From: Circinella umbellata
Taxonomy: Eukaryota > Mucoromycota > Mucoromycetes > Mucorales > Lichtheimiaceae
Length of the DNA stretch: 64,000 nt
NCBI GenBank assembly: GCA_025093555.1
Contig: JAIWNF010000002.1
Coordinates: forward strand, 496,001 to 560,000
Reading direction: 5' to 3'
The notes beneath the pieces are model-generated. The model made no database searches. It saw only the letters and a list, made by a program, of their open reading frames with translations, and had not been told where the DNA came from. Positions 35,937 through 49,496 of this stretch are shown in pieces (position 1 is the stretch's first letter; every line of letters starts with the position of its first letter). The position numbers were made by a program, and so were the translations under genes.

Positions 35937-38900
35937 CTAAATTGGTGTTGGTACTGCCGAACTACTAGGCAAATAAAGTGTCACTAATTTGGTGGGTAAT
36001 TCAGTTTGTTTCTCCTCCTGTGGTTTCTTTTTGTTATTCTTTTTCTTTTTAGTGTCCTCTACTTTTTCAACAACTACATGTGCAAATGCACATAGCAAAT
36101 CAGAAGGATCATAATCGTCTGCGTGGTTATGGATGCATGCAGATACTTGCTCTTGTAATTCTCTACCTCGCTCAGCGAGGATATCCAAAGTTGCAGGTTT
36201 ACCAAACAAGTCCAAGACAGGTAAATCATCCCAATCCGGTAATTGTCGATCAGGTAGCGTAAATGTATCTTTTAATAATGGTACTGTATATAATCCGGCC
36301 ACTGCTTGAGCTGCTCCCGGTAAATCGAGGTTATCTATTTCTTCATGTTTGGTACCATGTTCGGGTAACTGATGTCGAGTTGAAAAACTAGCATTGTCTT
36401 CAAAATTAGGATAAAGCATGACATTTCCACGTAGATACATGAGTTCGTCAAGATAACGTCTCCAGGAGTACATCCAGTGACGCGACCGTGCACCGGGAAC
36501 TTCAATCGTTTGAAGTTGATGGGAGTCTTGATCAGCAACACGGGCTGTCATATAATCATGAAATTCACGCCAATGTTCAGGAAAATAAACGGCACCCCCA
36601 CCTATGCTGCATGGAGCTTGCATTAAATAAGGAGTATATCCAATTGGGGGTTCAAACAACTCCCGTTGTTCTTCACTTGAGTCAACGATTCGTGGTGAGT
36701 ATAAGCTAACGCCGAACAGGTTCTTTTTCGGGGTTGGATTATAACGATATTTAAGAATACTATATTTGACCCAAATATAAAATAAAGGTGATACTTCCAT
36801 ACCATCGTCAAGAATAACAGCATATTCAGTATCACTGGCCGGATACCAAGATTCAGCAAACATCCACGCACGGCTTGTAGGCACAATACGATGTCGGAGG
36901 TCTTTTTCGCCATGTGGCCAAAATAGAGTTTCCGAAAGTCGCTGTGTTTTCACATTACTCGTGCATTCCATGAAAATCGTAATATCGACCGTGTCACCAA
37001 GGTAACGGGCATTTTGTACTGATTGTAGTAATCGCTCAAAAGGTGGTGCATCGTCACTTTCAGTTGTTAATACCATTTTCACCGTAAAATCGTGCCATCC
37101 TAAAAAATATTATTAAAGAGATTAATTATTATTTATTATTTATATTAATTATTTATCAGTGTCCCACATCAACCCACACGCATTATCACTATCCAAATAT
37201 AGAATTTTTACTAAGCTTACGTTGAAGTGTACTGACTGGCAATTCTGACATCCATGTCACATGATCCAAATCATAATGAGGCAAACCAACAATGGCTATG
37301 TTGGGAAGCATATGCTGCATTGTTTGTATAGAATCCAAACCATCTTGTTGTACATGAATCACAACTTGAATTTGTGCCACCATCACTAATCGGGTTAATC
37401 GTGGGACCAGGTGATTCGATTGTGATTCTAATAATTGAAGATCATGAATACGATCCTTTGGAATAGATGATGCACATTTTGCGTCATAGGATGAGAGAAG
37501 TGTGACGATATCATTAACATGAAGACTACCACGGCCTGTAGTACCGATATGCACAATAGCATTATTATCAGCCCTTTTATGCATTTCACATATAAGTTCC
37601 ATCCATGTGGTATCCAATTGGTCTTCTTTATCCATTAAAAACAGGATTGCTTCTGGTACTTGTACTTGAGCTTGGTTTTCCTTCTTTATTTCACCATCGT
37701 TTGTTGTTGTTGGTTTTTGGACAATTACGTCATTTTCGAAACCCAAAGTATCGTCATTCTCGTTCTTGTTGGCAAGACCATCGATCTTGGCAAGATATTG
37801 ATTTATACTTTTACAAAGAATGTCGTTGTTGGACTTGTCGCTATTAGTGCTGGTAGTAGTGATGGTATAGTCTATATTTGATTCATTTTCTGCCTTGGGT
37901 AATGTCACAGATTGAATTCCAACCACTGCCTTAAGATTACGACTAATCCAATAACCCAACGGTGCATCATCATTGACATAAGGTGAAAGGGCTGCCAGCC
38001 ATTCAGATCGTAATAACCAAACATCATTTACAATATCCACTGTTTGATGTTCCATAACTGGTTCACAAGATACATATTTATTTTCTTGCTGGTAGCTACC
38101 GTTATTGTCGGTTATTGCAATTTGAGCTCCATGATGACCCAAGAGGATTTCACGATAGGTATTTGTTTGAGCTAATTTCATAATCAATTCCAAATAGCGT
38201 TTACCAGGAAGAATATCCTTGTCAACAATCCAAACATAATCTGTACTTGATCGTATCCGTCGTACATCTCCTATCCATACTTCTATATTTTTACGTGCTG
38301 ATTCTTCCTGTTGCTGTTGTTGCTGTTGTACAATAGGGTCATCTTCTGTTGTACATACAATCCAGATAAAGTCGGGAGCAATCGATTGAGATTGAATAGC
38401 GTCAACTTGTTGTTGAACTTTATTGTTACATAGAACAATAGCCGTTACTGATGGCTGTTGTGATTCATCCAATTCAATTGTATCTGCATGTGCGATAATA
38501 TCGTTTAATTTACGTCGAGTTTCTAATGATTATTTATTTTATAATTAATATTTGTAATTAATCGATATATTAATATATTATAAAAAATAGAGCAATTTTT
38601 CTATTGGGTAAAGATTATTTTGTGCTGTAAACATACATTCGCAAAAAAGGGGCTGTGTGTGTGTGGGGGGGTAAGATTGTAAATCACAATTATTAAAAAT
38701 TAAGGGAGGGATAACAAAAAGAAAATACACCAACCTAAATGCTTGTGGTTATTCCTGGTTACTGAATGCCAGGACTGTGACCAAAGTGGTGAAACACTGT
38801 CTGCAAGTTCTGCTGCATCCAGATAATCAACAAGGGGTATTGATGGAGAAACTTGTTGATTTTTTGTTTTTGATGGTTTTTTTATATGGGATGACCATGC

Positions 38901-38984
38901 ATAGAAAGATGTGATAACAAGTAGAAGGCAGGTAAGAGTGGCGCAAAATAAAAACCCTAATCTTTGTTGCCGTATTACTGCCAT
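35937..38984 (-). CDS. Type II membrane glycosyltransferase-like protein, KOBITO1-like
   Basis: Three exons, 38735-38984, 37221-38522 and 35937-37099, give 904 residues. A short cytosolic N terminus is followed by one membrane anchor (residues ~9-30, LGFLFCATLTCLLLVITSFY). Two GT-A-like halves follow. The first has VWIVDKDILPGKRYLELIMK (~180-197), where plant KOBITO1/ABI8/ELD1 proteins have an LDDDMIPG motif. The second has DTVDITIFMECTSNV, LFWPHGEKDLRHRIV, AESWYPASDTEYAVILDDG (DD at 615-616), EVSPLFYIWVKYSILKYRYN, TPYLMQAPCSIGGG and YFPEHWREFHDYM, closely following the plant order. Only the second half keeps an intact acidic pair. A Golgi glycosyltransferase role is likely, but donor and acceptor are unknown. 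The C terminus is lysine-rich. Confidence 0.82.
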
Positions 38985-41900
38985 TTTTTATAGGTATATA
39001 TATTTCTATGAGTATTTTTGAAATGAGGCTCTTGGTTATTGGGATGGTAAATTACAATGAAGAAAAGTTGTGAATGAGTAAAAAAGTTATTAAGTTTGAA
39101 ATGCTTGTTTGTATAATAATAATAACAGTAATAATGATAGTAAAAAGTCTATTTTGCTTCTACAGTAACTGTAATGGTAACATAGCAGTAAAAGTAAAAG
39201 TATAAGGAAGAAGAGTAAGGAAGAGAATAAGAAGAAAACGATAAGAATTAAGCAGTAGATAGAAAAACGGAAAGAAAAAAAAAGGAAGAAAAAGATGAAC
39301 TACTGCAAATTCTTATTTCTTCTTTTCTGTAACAGATTAACCTAAGACGAAAAAAAAAAAAGAGAAACCCAGGAACGTTGGAACTTCAAAAAAAAGCCTG
39401 CAAAAGGATCATTTCTATAGTACTTAAGTGATCTACGAGCTTAAGAAGATCCCTTTTGTGCACCCAAGAAACATTAAGGCGGCGAAACAAAAATATGATA
39501 GAAAAAAAAATTGTTTAAATGGGGGGAGAAGGTTTGGTAAATCTTTTTCAAATTTTATCTGCGCCATAGTTGATACAACTATCTTTTGTAAAATGTAGTC
39601 TTTTTGTGTACTGTTTTCTCTTCCACAGTTACTAAACAATTAAAAAAGAAAATATTTTTTCTTGAGAAATTCAATGCAAGAATATATCAAATAAGAAACA
39701 CTAAAAATTATTACTTTTGACAAGGAAAAAGAGAAAACTAGTTTATTTTGTTTCCTTGGTGAAATAAGGCAACACAAGGTAATTTATATCTGAATTTTTT
39801 TAATTCACTATACCTTAAAAGGTTATGGATCTATGGCCCCGCGCAACTCTTTGTAGTAACACAAATTTTATTTTTGCTGGTTTTTTCTGAAGAGAAAAAT
39901 TGTCCCCTGAAACTAAAGGTCATCTTTGTAAAGGCTGCTTACCCAACAAATCGTCTGCTTCCCCATAACAACAATTATCGTGATATATATTAAAAACAAC
40001 AATAGTTTTACAAGTACGTATTAGTAATAAGTTTATAGTAATTATGTAATAACTGCTGTATGTACTATGGAAGACTGGTCAATCTCTATCATCGCTCCCA
40101 CAAGGTATTATGGCAGAGTATGCTAAGGAAGATATACCAAATCAAGAAGCCATTCAAGCAAAATATACCTCTTTGAAATTGTGAATCACGGCACATAATA
40201 ACAATCCATATTCTTACATTCTCAGAAAAAAAGAGGTATATTAGCTAGTGTAGATATTAGGAACCATTATTAGCAATCAAACTCTTATAAATATTCGGGT
40301 TAATGTGATACAAATAAATTTTGTATTTTATTAATTGATCATGCTTTTATTACCAAACCATTTGCTTCAGCCAATTTGTGCCATACGATTAAAGATATAA
40401 TGGCCAATACTTTTTCACTATGTCGGTGAGAAGGTATGGATGTAAAAGTAGCATCTCTTTTTAGTTGAAATCAAGTTAGAACTGACCAACAGAACCTAAT
40501 TCAATATAAGATGGGTAATAAAATGTGAGTTGATAGCATTACTACAATATCATCTCCTGGACGGCTATCTACACTGACAACCAAATATATGACTTTTCTG
40601 ATTAAATATTATAGCAAGAGTCCAGACGCAGCTCTCTTTGAAACATGAGATGCTTTATTTGAAAAATTGAACATCATTTTGATTACGTTAAGGGATCTTC
40701 ATACCACCCTCCTTTGTCAATGAAGCTGAATTCAATTTAAAAGAAGGTTGCAAAATTTTCAGTATCTAAAGTATCTGAACCTACACTGGAAAAGATAGCG
40801 AAAGTGGTAGTCAGGGGATAAATGGTCTTGGATTTGACTTCAATAGTCAATACATTTTTATCAATGAAGCAAGCTTCAAATTTTATATTCGCCATAATTT
40901 GGTCGATCGAAGCAAAGAATACCTTCCCGCGTAGTGGTCCCTTCACAATGTGGTGTATCCATCACGATTCTTGGCGCTACGTATCTGTGAACAATATGTC
41001 ATTCAGCTGTATCTTAGAGAACCACATGGCGTGTAGTGCAGTAAGAAAAGAAGGGGGACAGATGGTGGTACCGTGTTGGATGATCGAAGTGAAACACAGA
41101 CATAGTCTATACAAAGTAAAGATGGGTAGTACCACATTTTACCACTATAATTTGAAGAGGTTTTTATACTAATTACTGTAATATATAGGAGTGCGAGGAG
41201 ATATATTGAGTGAAAAGATCAGTTGAGACCAAGAAAAGTTAAAGCTGTTAGACCACGACGGAAGCACTTAAAATCATTTTTTGATGTTTCCCTTGAAAAA
41301 CAACTTATATGGTTAGCTTTATTTTTATTTCTTACTTCACTTATATGGTATTATCAATGTATGCTGTTCATAATAAACAAAATAATTCTCGATGGTAAAA
41401 GTGTTCATTGACGCAAAATCCCTACTCCCAAATACTTTTATATAACAGTAAACTATGCAGCTGCGTATCTCTTAAGCGATATAGTTAGGGATTGAGATCT
41501 TTTTTTTTTTTTTGCTTTAGATTTAAAGTATAATCACTCAAATAAAAAGCTATAAGGCGGTTTTATGATTGATCTTAAGATCGTATGAGGTGAAAATATG
41601 ACCTGGATTTTTATTTACAAATATGAAAAGTGGGTAAAGTATTTATGTATTTAGTGTTGCGTGTTCAATGAGGATACGTAGTCTATTTTTTTTTAATTTG
41701 GTTACTTCTACATCCAATCATGTATTCCACAATGCTACTATATATTCTTAGTATTCAGTGGAAACGCACATCAATCAACAACCTTGTACTTGGATATTTA
41801 TCGCCATACTAGTTTTACACCATTATACATACGGTAACCGTTTTTCGAACTTTCTTGTAATTCCCTCTCAGGCAAATCGAGTCGGAGAGAAAACATCACT

Positions 41901-43068
41901 AACTATATTATGAGTTTATCTTTTTCAGAAGTTCAATAGAGATATAGTATAAAATGTTATGCACAAAAAAAAATGTTCCATGAAGTGAACCCCACCATGC
42001 TACTGATACAGGTGAAGATGATAGTTACGGTTGTATTTGTGATGACGATGTGGGTACAGTACGTAGAGTTAGTATCATAGAAGTGGTAGATGGTGGTTTC
42101 GGTTGAAAGTCAAGAAGTGGTTGACTATACACAGCAGTTTTTCCGTTTTCTTTTTCAGTAGCACGTCAAGTTCTCACATACCAGACAATGACAAACAGTC
42201 CTCTTTGTTTGAGGTATAACATTTACATGAGTTGCCAAAGTGAAGAAAGGAGTATCTAATTAGAATACGTCGGTATGTCTCGATAAAGTTGCGTAAATTC
42301 CAATCAAAAGAACATACGTGGCTTCTTTTAACTTGACAATTCTTTTTGAGTCTACTATTTTATTTAAAGAACCTGATTCAAAAATTCATTTTGCCCCTGA
42401 TTCTTAAATTCATAACTTTTTTCTTTGACTTGAGCGATTTTGAGGTACGTATATGCCCCATGGATTGGGAGAACGTGCTGTAAACCAACTTGGTCTTAAA
42501 TAGTAGAGCAACATAAGACCAGGTTGGTCTCAAGTTAGACTACTTTATTTTTCAACCTAATCATCGAAACACCTCGGGCAATATACCCCTTTGAAGCTAA
42601 AAGAAAAAAAGTCTACGTTAGCATGCAGACATTATAAAAGGAGTTAAAATTAACAAGGAGATTTGATCTTTGGCATGTGGAATGTAATTATTATATCTCA
42701 ACCTTACGTAAAACGTGTTATAGTGTTTGTATAGGTAGTTGATCAACTCTAATTGTCACTCTTTTTCTCTGTTACAGAATCCATGTCTCTCTAATTTGAT
42801 TTACTCTTTTTTTAACTACTTATTTTATGCAAATAAATTTGTATTTTTGCTCTTTTTTCCACATAAGAATTAAGACCAAATATATTTTAGAATGAGTCGA
42901 GAAAAAAAAATGTTAAAATATTTACAAAATATACAACATCAAATACGAAAGTTTTTTTTTTCTCTTAACACATGCGATAAAAACAATATAATAATAAAAG
43001 ATTGATGCAACATTTTTTGGGTTTTTTTGTCTTGTTTGGCTTTGTTTCGTTTATGTGATCGCTGGTCA
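38985..43068. other. Long intergenic region, no gene recognised
   Basis: Four kb between two minus-strand genes. It begins with A/G-rich DNA (39040-39400). A segment at 40720-41170 has noticeably higher GC and overlapping open frames of 70-116 codons on both strands, without recognisable homology. A frame near 41990-42107 (TGEDDSYGCICDDDVG...) is also open but short. A hairpin lies at 42484-42528. These may be decayed genes. Confidence 0.55.
42484..42528. repeat. 15-bp near-perfect inverted repeat
   Basis: ACCAACTTGGTCTTA at 42484-42498 pairs with TAAGACCAGGTTGGT at 42514-42528, with one mismatch and a 15-nt loop. It is about 590 bp below the stop codon of the SH3-protein gene, so it could be a remnant of a small element or a structured RNA. 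Confidence 0.65.
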
Positions 43069-45346
43069 TTATCCTTTAGATAAATCCCATTGAAAATGAT
43101 CACTATGGTTACTATTACTAATGTTATTACTACTGCTATGGGAATTATGATTGTTTTTGTTGTTGAAATGTTGTTCATGGAGTTCATAGGTATCTTGTTG
43201 TTGATGATAATACGTGTTATTGTTGTTGTGGTCATAATGTCGATTATTATTATTATTACTAAGTGATGATTCAAAGGTATTAGATGAATTATTACTATTG
43301 TTATTATTGGAAACTGGTGACACATCGAAAAAGGGAGTATTTAGAGTCGGTGAAGTAGGGCTTTCGGCTTCAGAATAACCATAAGTTGACGTACGCATAC
43401 TTGCTGTCCGTTTGGGTATGTTGCTATGATTAGTCAATTGTGGCCGTGGTAACGTAAACGCGCCAAGACTCATCGATCGTCGAACACTTTCTTTAAGTCG
43501 GTCCATATTAACTAACTGTAATCGTGATGGTGTTTGAGGTCGATCTTGCTGTGGATAACGCATATTATTCACTAATATGGAAGGAGGAGTATCAGCAAAT
43601 GGATTTTGTGCTTGTTGATGTCCATTAGGATAATCTTCATTGAGATCAATATCGTCAAGACCGAAATTATTTTCGTGTTGTAGATGATATTGATTGTAGC
43701 CATTGGTAGTGATGTTGTTGCTGTTATTGTTAATATTCGTATCGCTACCATCTTCAATTAATACCTTGGATGAATCATCTTCTCCAATTGAAAACATCAT
43801 TTCGTCTAAAGCATCCTTTGGTATGGGTTCAACACATACCATGGGAAATGCACCTTTAAGTCCTGTCATAGCATTGATGCCGAGCCCCCACCCATCATCA
43901 AAATTTAATGCCACATAAATAATATCACCAACGTGTAAGCCAAGCTCATCTCCCATTTGTGGTGGATATGGATGGACTACCATATATAAATCCTCAGGTC
44001 GAGGTTGTTGTAAAGAAGATTCTCCTTCTACATTATTTAATACTTGTCGTGATGATGATTCTGGTGGTGGAGGTACAACGGATGGTAAATGTGTCGCTGG
44101 AATAGGTGGTGATGATGATGATAATGATTCAAACGTCGTTCCAACAGCTGTTGTTGTCGTCGCTCCTGGTACTACTGCCGTAGGTGTAGGTGGTGTAGGT
44201 ATATCATTTAAATGATCATGGCTAGTATATGAGGTAGTTGAAAGTGGTGGCTCATTATTGAGGGGTATGGTGGATGTTCGTGTACTATCTCTGTGATAAT
44301 CATCTCGAGGTGCAACATAGGTTGTGAATTTGAAATGGTCATTCCGTACTCGTTTCCGCCGTGAACATAAACAAAATGAGGCTAATGCTATCAATGCTAT
44401 CCCAATGACACTTCCCACAACTATCCCTGCTATAGCTCCTGCAGATAATCCATTTTTGCATGAAAAGTTTTGACAACATGAATCTGTACTTGAACTGCAA
44501 AATTGACATGCTGATTCCATATCATCCTGAAACCCTAAACATTATTATTATTATTATTATTGTTGTTGTGGTTGTTGTTGTTGTTTTATCATCGTCAAAT
44601 TTTTTAAAAAAAAAATCGGACCATTCATGTCAAATAATAATAACAACGAAAAAAATCAGAAAAAAAAATTAAACCTTCTTCTCATACTCCAAAAAGAAAA
44701 ACTAAAAATGAAAATACATACCACAATTATTAGGTTCATTGACTTGCCCTGCTATACAATTTTGTGAATCTGTTCCATTATATCCTTGCCATGACGTACA
44801 TTGATTTTTTAAATCCGCGATGGTATTATTTCGTCGCGTTGTATCTACCGAGCAAGCATCTTCGTTACTTGTAATCATCTCAATACTGCTAACCCGATCA
44901 TCACATGTTGTTTTGCATAATGGTGGCGGCGTCAGATTATGCTGAAAATTACAAGGTAACGAATCATCTGCATCTTGAATTAGTCCGGCACATAACCTTG
45001 AAAGAGAGTAACGTGCATAAGGTACATTATCATTATCTTTGGACGAACACCCAAGAGGTAATAAATATTCGTCGGTGGAGTGTACTTGAGCCAGTAAACT
45101 TTGGTCAAAGGAATCAAGGTCAGTAACATTGGCTAAATAAGAATAACGATTAGCAAGTCCTGGAAAGCCGACATAATATTGTTCAAATGCTGGACATGCT
45201 TTGGATGAAGCAAGAGAGATGCAGTTAATATTGTTATTATTGTTATCTTGTGCTCGGGTAGGCTGGGTGCTCCATAAAGTTAAAAGCGCCAAGGAAAATA
45301 AGGTTGCGGAGGATGGGATTGTCTTTTCTTGTAGATTGACAGGCAT
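43069..45346 (-). CDS. Single-pass membrane protein with Cys-rich ectodomain and cytosolic SH3 domain
   Basis: Two exons, 44722-45346 and 43069-44534, give 696 residues. A signal peptide (ATLFSLALLTLWSTQPTRAQ) precedes a ~200-residue ectodomain with many cysteines (CPAFEQYY, LPLGC, RLCAGLIQ, PLCKTTCDD, CTSWQG) and N-glycosylation sequons. One membrane span follows (~242-264, AIAGIVVGSVIGIALIALAS) and then a basic stop-transfer CSRRKR. The SH3 domain is at ~391-447: YMVVHPYPPQMGDELGLHVG, DIIYVALNFDDGWGLG, LKGAFPMVCVEPI. The tail is N/S/H-rich and disordered. The layout resembles fungal surface sensors such as Fus1 or Sho1-type proteins that couple the cell surface to polarity or MAPK signalling. 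That function is inferred. The cysteine spacing hints at a frizzled-like fold, which needs testing. Confidence 0.85.
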
Positions 45347-46823
45347 TGCTGTTCAAAAAAGACTGAAAACAAACAAAAATAGGGAGGAGAAAGGAAATTT
45401 GCTGATGCTATTACTATTGTTATAGTTGTAGCTTTGTTGTTTGTTGTATTTCGTTATAACGTGTTACTGTTGTATTGTATACTTATAAACTGATTTAGAT
45501 TGGTTGCTTGTCGAATGATAAACTTGTAATAAAAAAAAAGCAAATGATATACAGTCAAATAAAAATATATATGTGGTGTATGGATAAATATAAAAGTTAA
45601 CAAGCCAAGCTCCCAGACGAAAAAAAAAACGGGTGTAATGTTAAAGAGCGAGAGAGTGAGGACAGGTTAAAAAGAGAAAGAAAAAGTTTATATTTGTAAG
45701 AATGTAATGTGTAGCTTATGTATGCAATGTACGAAAGTATGGTTTTTTTTTTCTCTTTTCAGTTTTTGAGCATAATTGCGGCTTGTCAATCAAGAAAAGT
45801 AAAAAAAAAAAAGAAAAAGGGAAAAAAGGGTTGTTATAATATTATAAAACGAGCAAAGTGCAGTAGCGAAGACCATGAACATCCGAAAAAAACACTGGGC
45901 TTGAATCTACAGTTCTTTTGACTTAACAATCTAATCCTTATTTATCATGAAAAAAACAACGCTTTTGTTGCTGAGCAGCATTATCCCACATACTCTCCCT
46001 CTCCTTGGCCCTTTTTTTAGAATGTCAAAATAAATCTATCAAGTTATATTACTGCTTGTTATATATAAACATGTATGTATATTTATTTATGTTTACATAT
46101 GGAATATGTACCGAGAATAAAAAACAGAAAAAAAAAACTGTATGTTATATAAATCCCCACATGTTGGCCGCGTTAGTATTAAAGACGAGATGTAAGATCA
46201 AATCAGTACTAGTTCTATTTCCAAAAGGTGTAAAAGAAACGTGAGTAGTATGTGATGCGGAGTAAACAAGGTTTTCTTTGCTACGTACGTATTCAATGAA
46301 AAAAGAAAAGATACATAACGAAGATCAACGGCCGCACACATGAATTTATTTTCTTGATCTGCTGGGATTTTATTATTAGTAGCACCTTTTTTTTATGTAT
46401 TATTATCATCGACATGCCATATATGGATACTACGGGCTGAGGTTTTATCATACATATGAAAGGATACTATGGTGACTCAGTAAAGTGTTTATATCAGTGG
46501 TATTTTATGATGAAAAACAGCCTCAATATTGATTATACAGTAGTTTATATATAGTATTATTTAGTGTTATATATAAGCAGTTATTTGCATTATAATTTAG
46601 AGGTCTATTATATGCACGTACCACTCATATTAATTATAGCTGAAATTACCATTGTCATCATTCCACAAAATGAATGTGCATATCAATAATTGTCCATAAA
46701 CAAACGAGACTATAATAATGACAGGGAAAAGAAAGTGAAGTATGATATATATATATATTGTTATTATATTTGTTGACTATTTTGTGTATTAAATAAATAT
46801 TAAGGTTTATTGACTACTGCTGT
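45347..46823. other. Intergenic region
   Basis: 1.5 kb between two minus-strand genes. It contains the promoter of the SH3-protein gene (A/G-rich stretches 45640-45840) and the Sac1 3' UTR. Short frames with K/F-rich composition are not supported. No gene is seen. Confidence 0.5.
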
Positions 46824-49496
46824 CTATTCCAATTTTTGAGGTGATAGGCCTGATTCCGGTGGAAAATTTGTACCCTTTTCCAATACACCGCCCATACTTT
46901 CAAATTGATCATAATCAGGTTGATGTACCAAATGAGGCCACTCTACAAATTGATTACCGTGGCGAATGGCAAATCGAACACCGGAAACAACGACAGATAA
47001 CCAAAATGCCAAGAGCATCAGATATGAAATCCAAGATTGAACACCAGAATAACCAGGACGGAAAAGATTCAAAAGTAGCATAAACAGCCCAAAAATCAAA
47101 ATGGAAGGTACCACACGAACCCGTAAAGGCTTGCCGGTGGTGAATGGACTTGCCTTTTGTTCTTGTGGTACTTGATAGTTACCCAAAATAAGATCAAATC
47201 CATCTTGGCGTTTGCCGTCCAAAAAGTTGTTTTTCACGTAACGAGTCAATGAGTTAGACAAATCTTGTAATGCACCTTGTTTGGTACGTTGGCCTGTGCG
47301 TGTGAAATCAGTTTTAAGAGCACCTGTACCCGAATACATGGTACTAACAGCATCTGCGTTATCCGCCCATACTACACACAAATAAATTTATCATCATGTT
47401 AGCAACTTAAAAATACACATAGAATCTACATCCCAATCTAAATCATTTCAAAAGCATAACTTTACCATTTCGATAAGTAAACATGAATTCCTTATGACCT
47501 TCAATGGATTCATTAGGACCCAAAATTTCGACTTGACGCAGTTGTTGAGTAAGTACCCAACGGGCGATTGTACTTTGAACAACATTGGTGCGATCTAAAC
47601 AATCCATACAGTTGCTTCTAATAACACTTTCTTGAGTCTTACGAATGATAGTGTTGCTCTTATCGGAAGCATCATAATAAAAGTATCCCTGCTTTACAAG
47701 TTGTTCTTGAAGTTGATCTACCAACAACTGAATACGATCCCAACGCATATTTTTACATTCGTTATGGAAGTCAAAATGTGTATAATAAAGTCTTGGGTCA
47801 TTTAATTGCTCCACAGTACGTGCGTAGGCCTGTCCCATAGGTAATTCATAACCCTTTTTATTGATAAGATTAACCAAAATCTGAGGACCGTAAATACGGA
47901 TTTGTTCGTCAAAGTGAGCACGGGCAGCAGCAAGCTATAGTATAGTACATATACTTATTGTGTGAATACTTTTTCTTTGTTTCGCTGTCCTTTTAATCAG
48001 GCACCTAATCATTGTCCATCGTTGAATTCAATATAATAAAAAAAACACCTACACTCTTTCTACTTTCTCCAACCCACAAACGTGGTGTATACTTAAGATT
48101 AATAATCTGACTCCAGTAAACTGGGATAGAACCTCTAGTCTGCACATAAGATAACTGTTTCTTGCCAACAATGGGGGTGGTTCCATCCGGCCCATCATAA
48201 AGAACAAGTTGTTCCGTTTCAACATAATTGGATACATGTCCCTCAGCGTCGATACCACGAGAAAAGAATCGAGTGCCCGGACGGAATCGACTACGGCGGG
48301 TAACAAGACCCCAAACGAATTTTTTGTCGTTTACACGAACATTTTCAATAGAAACAACTATGTATTAAAAATGATCGATTCAGTTTGTCATTTTTTTTCT
48401 CAGCTTTAAAACGTATATAGTACTTACAGCCTTGCATAACAGGAAGGATGAAATCAGAGAACTAAATAATTGGTGAATATCCACATCAATAATTGAATCC
48501 CTCTTTCTTATCCAAAACAAAATATATCCAAGCCTTATTTTCAACTTACATTTTGCTTTGAATCTTGTGTGAGAGTAGCATCAATTAATTTGCTTGAAAT
48601 AAAACGATTCCAGAAGAATCGCTCATCCACCTAGTAGATATTTCAAGATATAGGTTATTTCAACGTGCTTTTCATATCTCCCCTTTTCATATGACTCTCG
48701 AGGAAAGAAGCTTTACCCGTTTCCACAATGGTTGCGTCAAGGATTCGCTATTAAAATCAGCTTGTCTTTGCAAGCTTTGTGTCAAATCATATGTATAAGA
48801 AAAGTAAAATCCGCCAGCTTTTAAATGATTTTCGAGAAGAGTGACATAAGTGTGTTCATCTTGTTTCTATTTTATATATAAATTATGAATATTGCTTTTT
48901 TTTCCGTTTTTGTCCATCAATCCACTGTTTTTGCTTTTACCTGGATTTCTGTTAATCCTGCAAGACTACGAGCCAAAGGTAAAATTTGAAATGAACCGAC
49001 GCGATAGATATCATGACCTCGGATGGATCCAGCAGATTCACTGTCCGTGATAACAACCATATAATATCCTAAATACGGATGCGTTTGTCCATTGTAAATA
49101 TAGAAAAATCAAAAGGCACCATGCACGTATGGTAATAATAATAAGGTACCTGCTTGGAGTTGAATAAATCCCATGACACCACTGATAGAAAGTGCAGTTT
49201 CTTGTTCTGTAACAGGGGGAACTGCATTGTCTACACAATTATAATATTTACCAGTGTTATTATTTCATTCTCTTTAACGTTCTCCTCCCCTCCTTCTCTC
49301 AATTTACCAGTTTCAAGTTCAAAAGCACCAGTCTTTCTACGGACGATTAAACTTGCGCCATTTTCAGGCTCGAGTACATAAGTATCTTTGGTAATATATC
49401 TAACAAAAAAGTAAGGTCGTTAATCTCTGTTTCCACTACACCATTTCTGAAACAGCATTGTTACGAGATTATTTACAGTTTTAGTTTCTGATGCAT
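46824..49496 (-). CDS. SAC1: Sac1 phosphoinositide phosphatase
   Basis: Ten exons: 49477-49496, 49308-49399, 49150-49230, 48941-49068, 48717-48866, 48550-48630, 48428-48461, 48053-48357, 47466-47934 and 46824-47371. They give 635 residues. The 20-nt first exon (MHQKLKL) is chosen because it joins in frame to YITKDTYVLEPENGASLIV, matching the LKLHIT start of human SAC1. The catalytic CX5R motif is intact, C406-MDCLD-R412, in RSNCMDCLDRTNVVQS. Other family blocks are YVQTRGSIPVYWSQ, FDFHNECKNMRWDRI, WADNADAVSTMYSGTGALKT and FLDGKRQDGFDLILGNY. Two C-terminal membrane spans (~540-557 and ~567-585) anchor it in ER/Golgi. Sac1 dephosphorylates mainly PI4P. Length equals that of typical Sac1 proteins. 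Confidence 0.95.

Noticed and set aside
41990..42107. Short open frame with coding-like composition (GEDDSYGCICDDDVG)
   Set aside because: Fewer than 40 codons, no start or splice context, and another frame is also open. Noted only as a possible relic.
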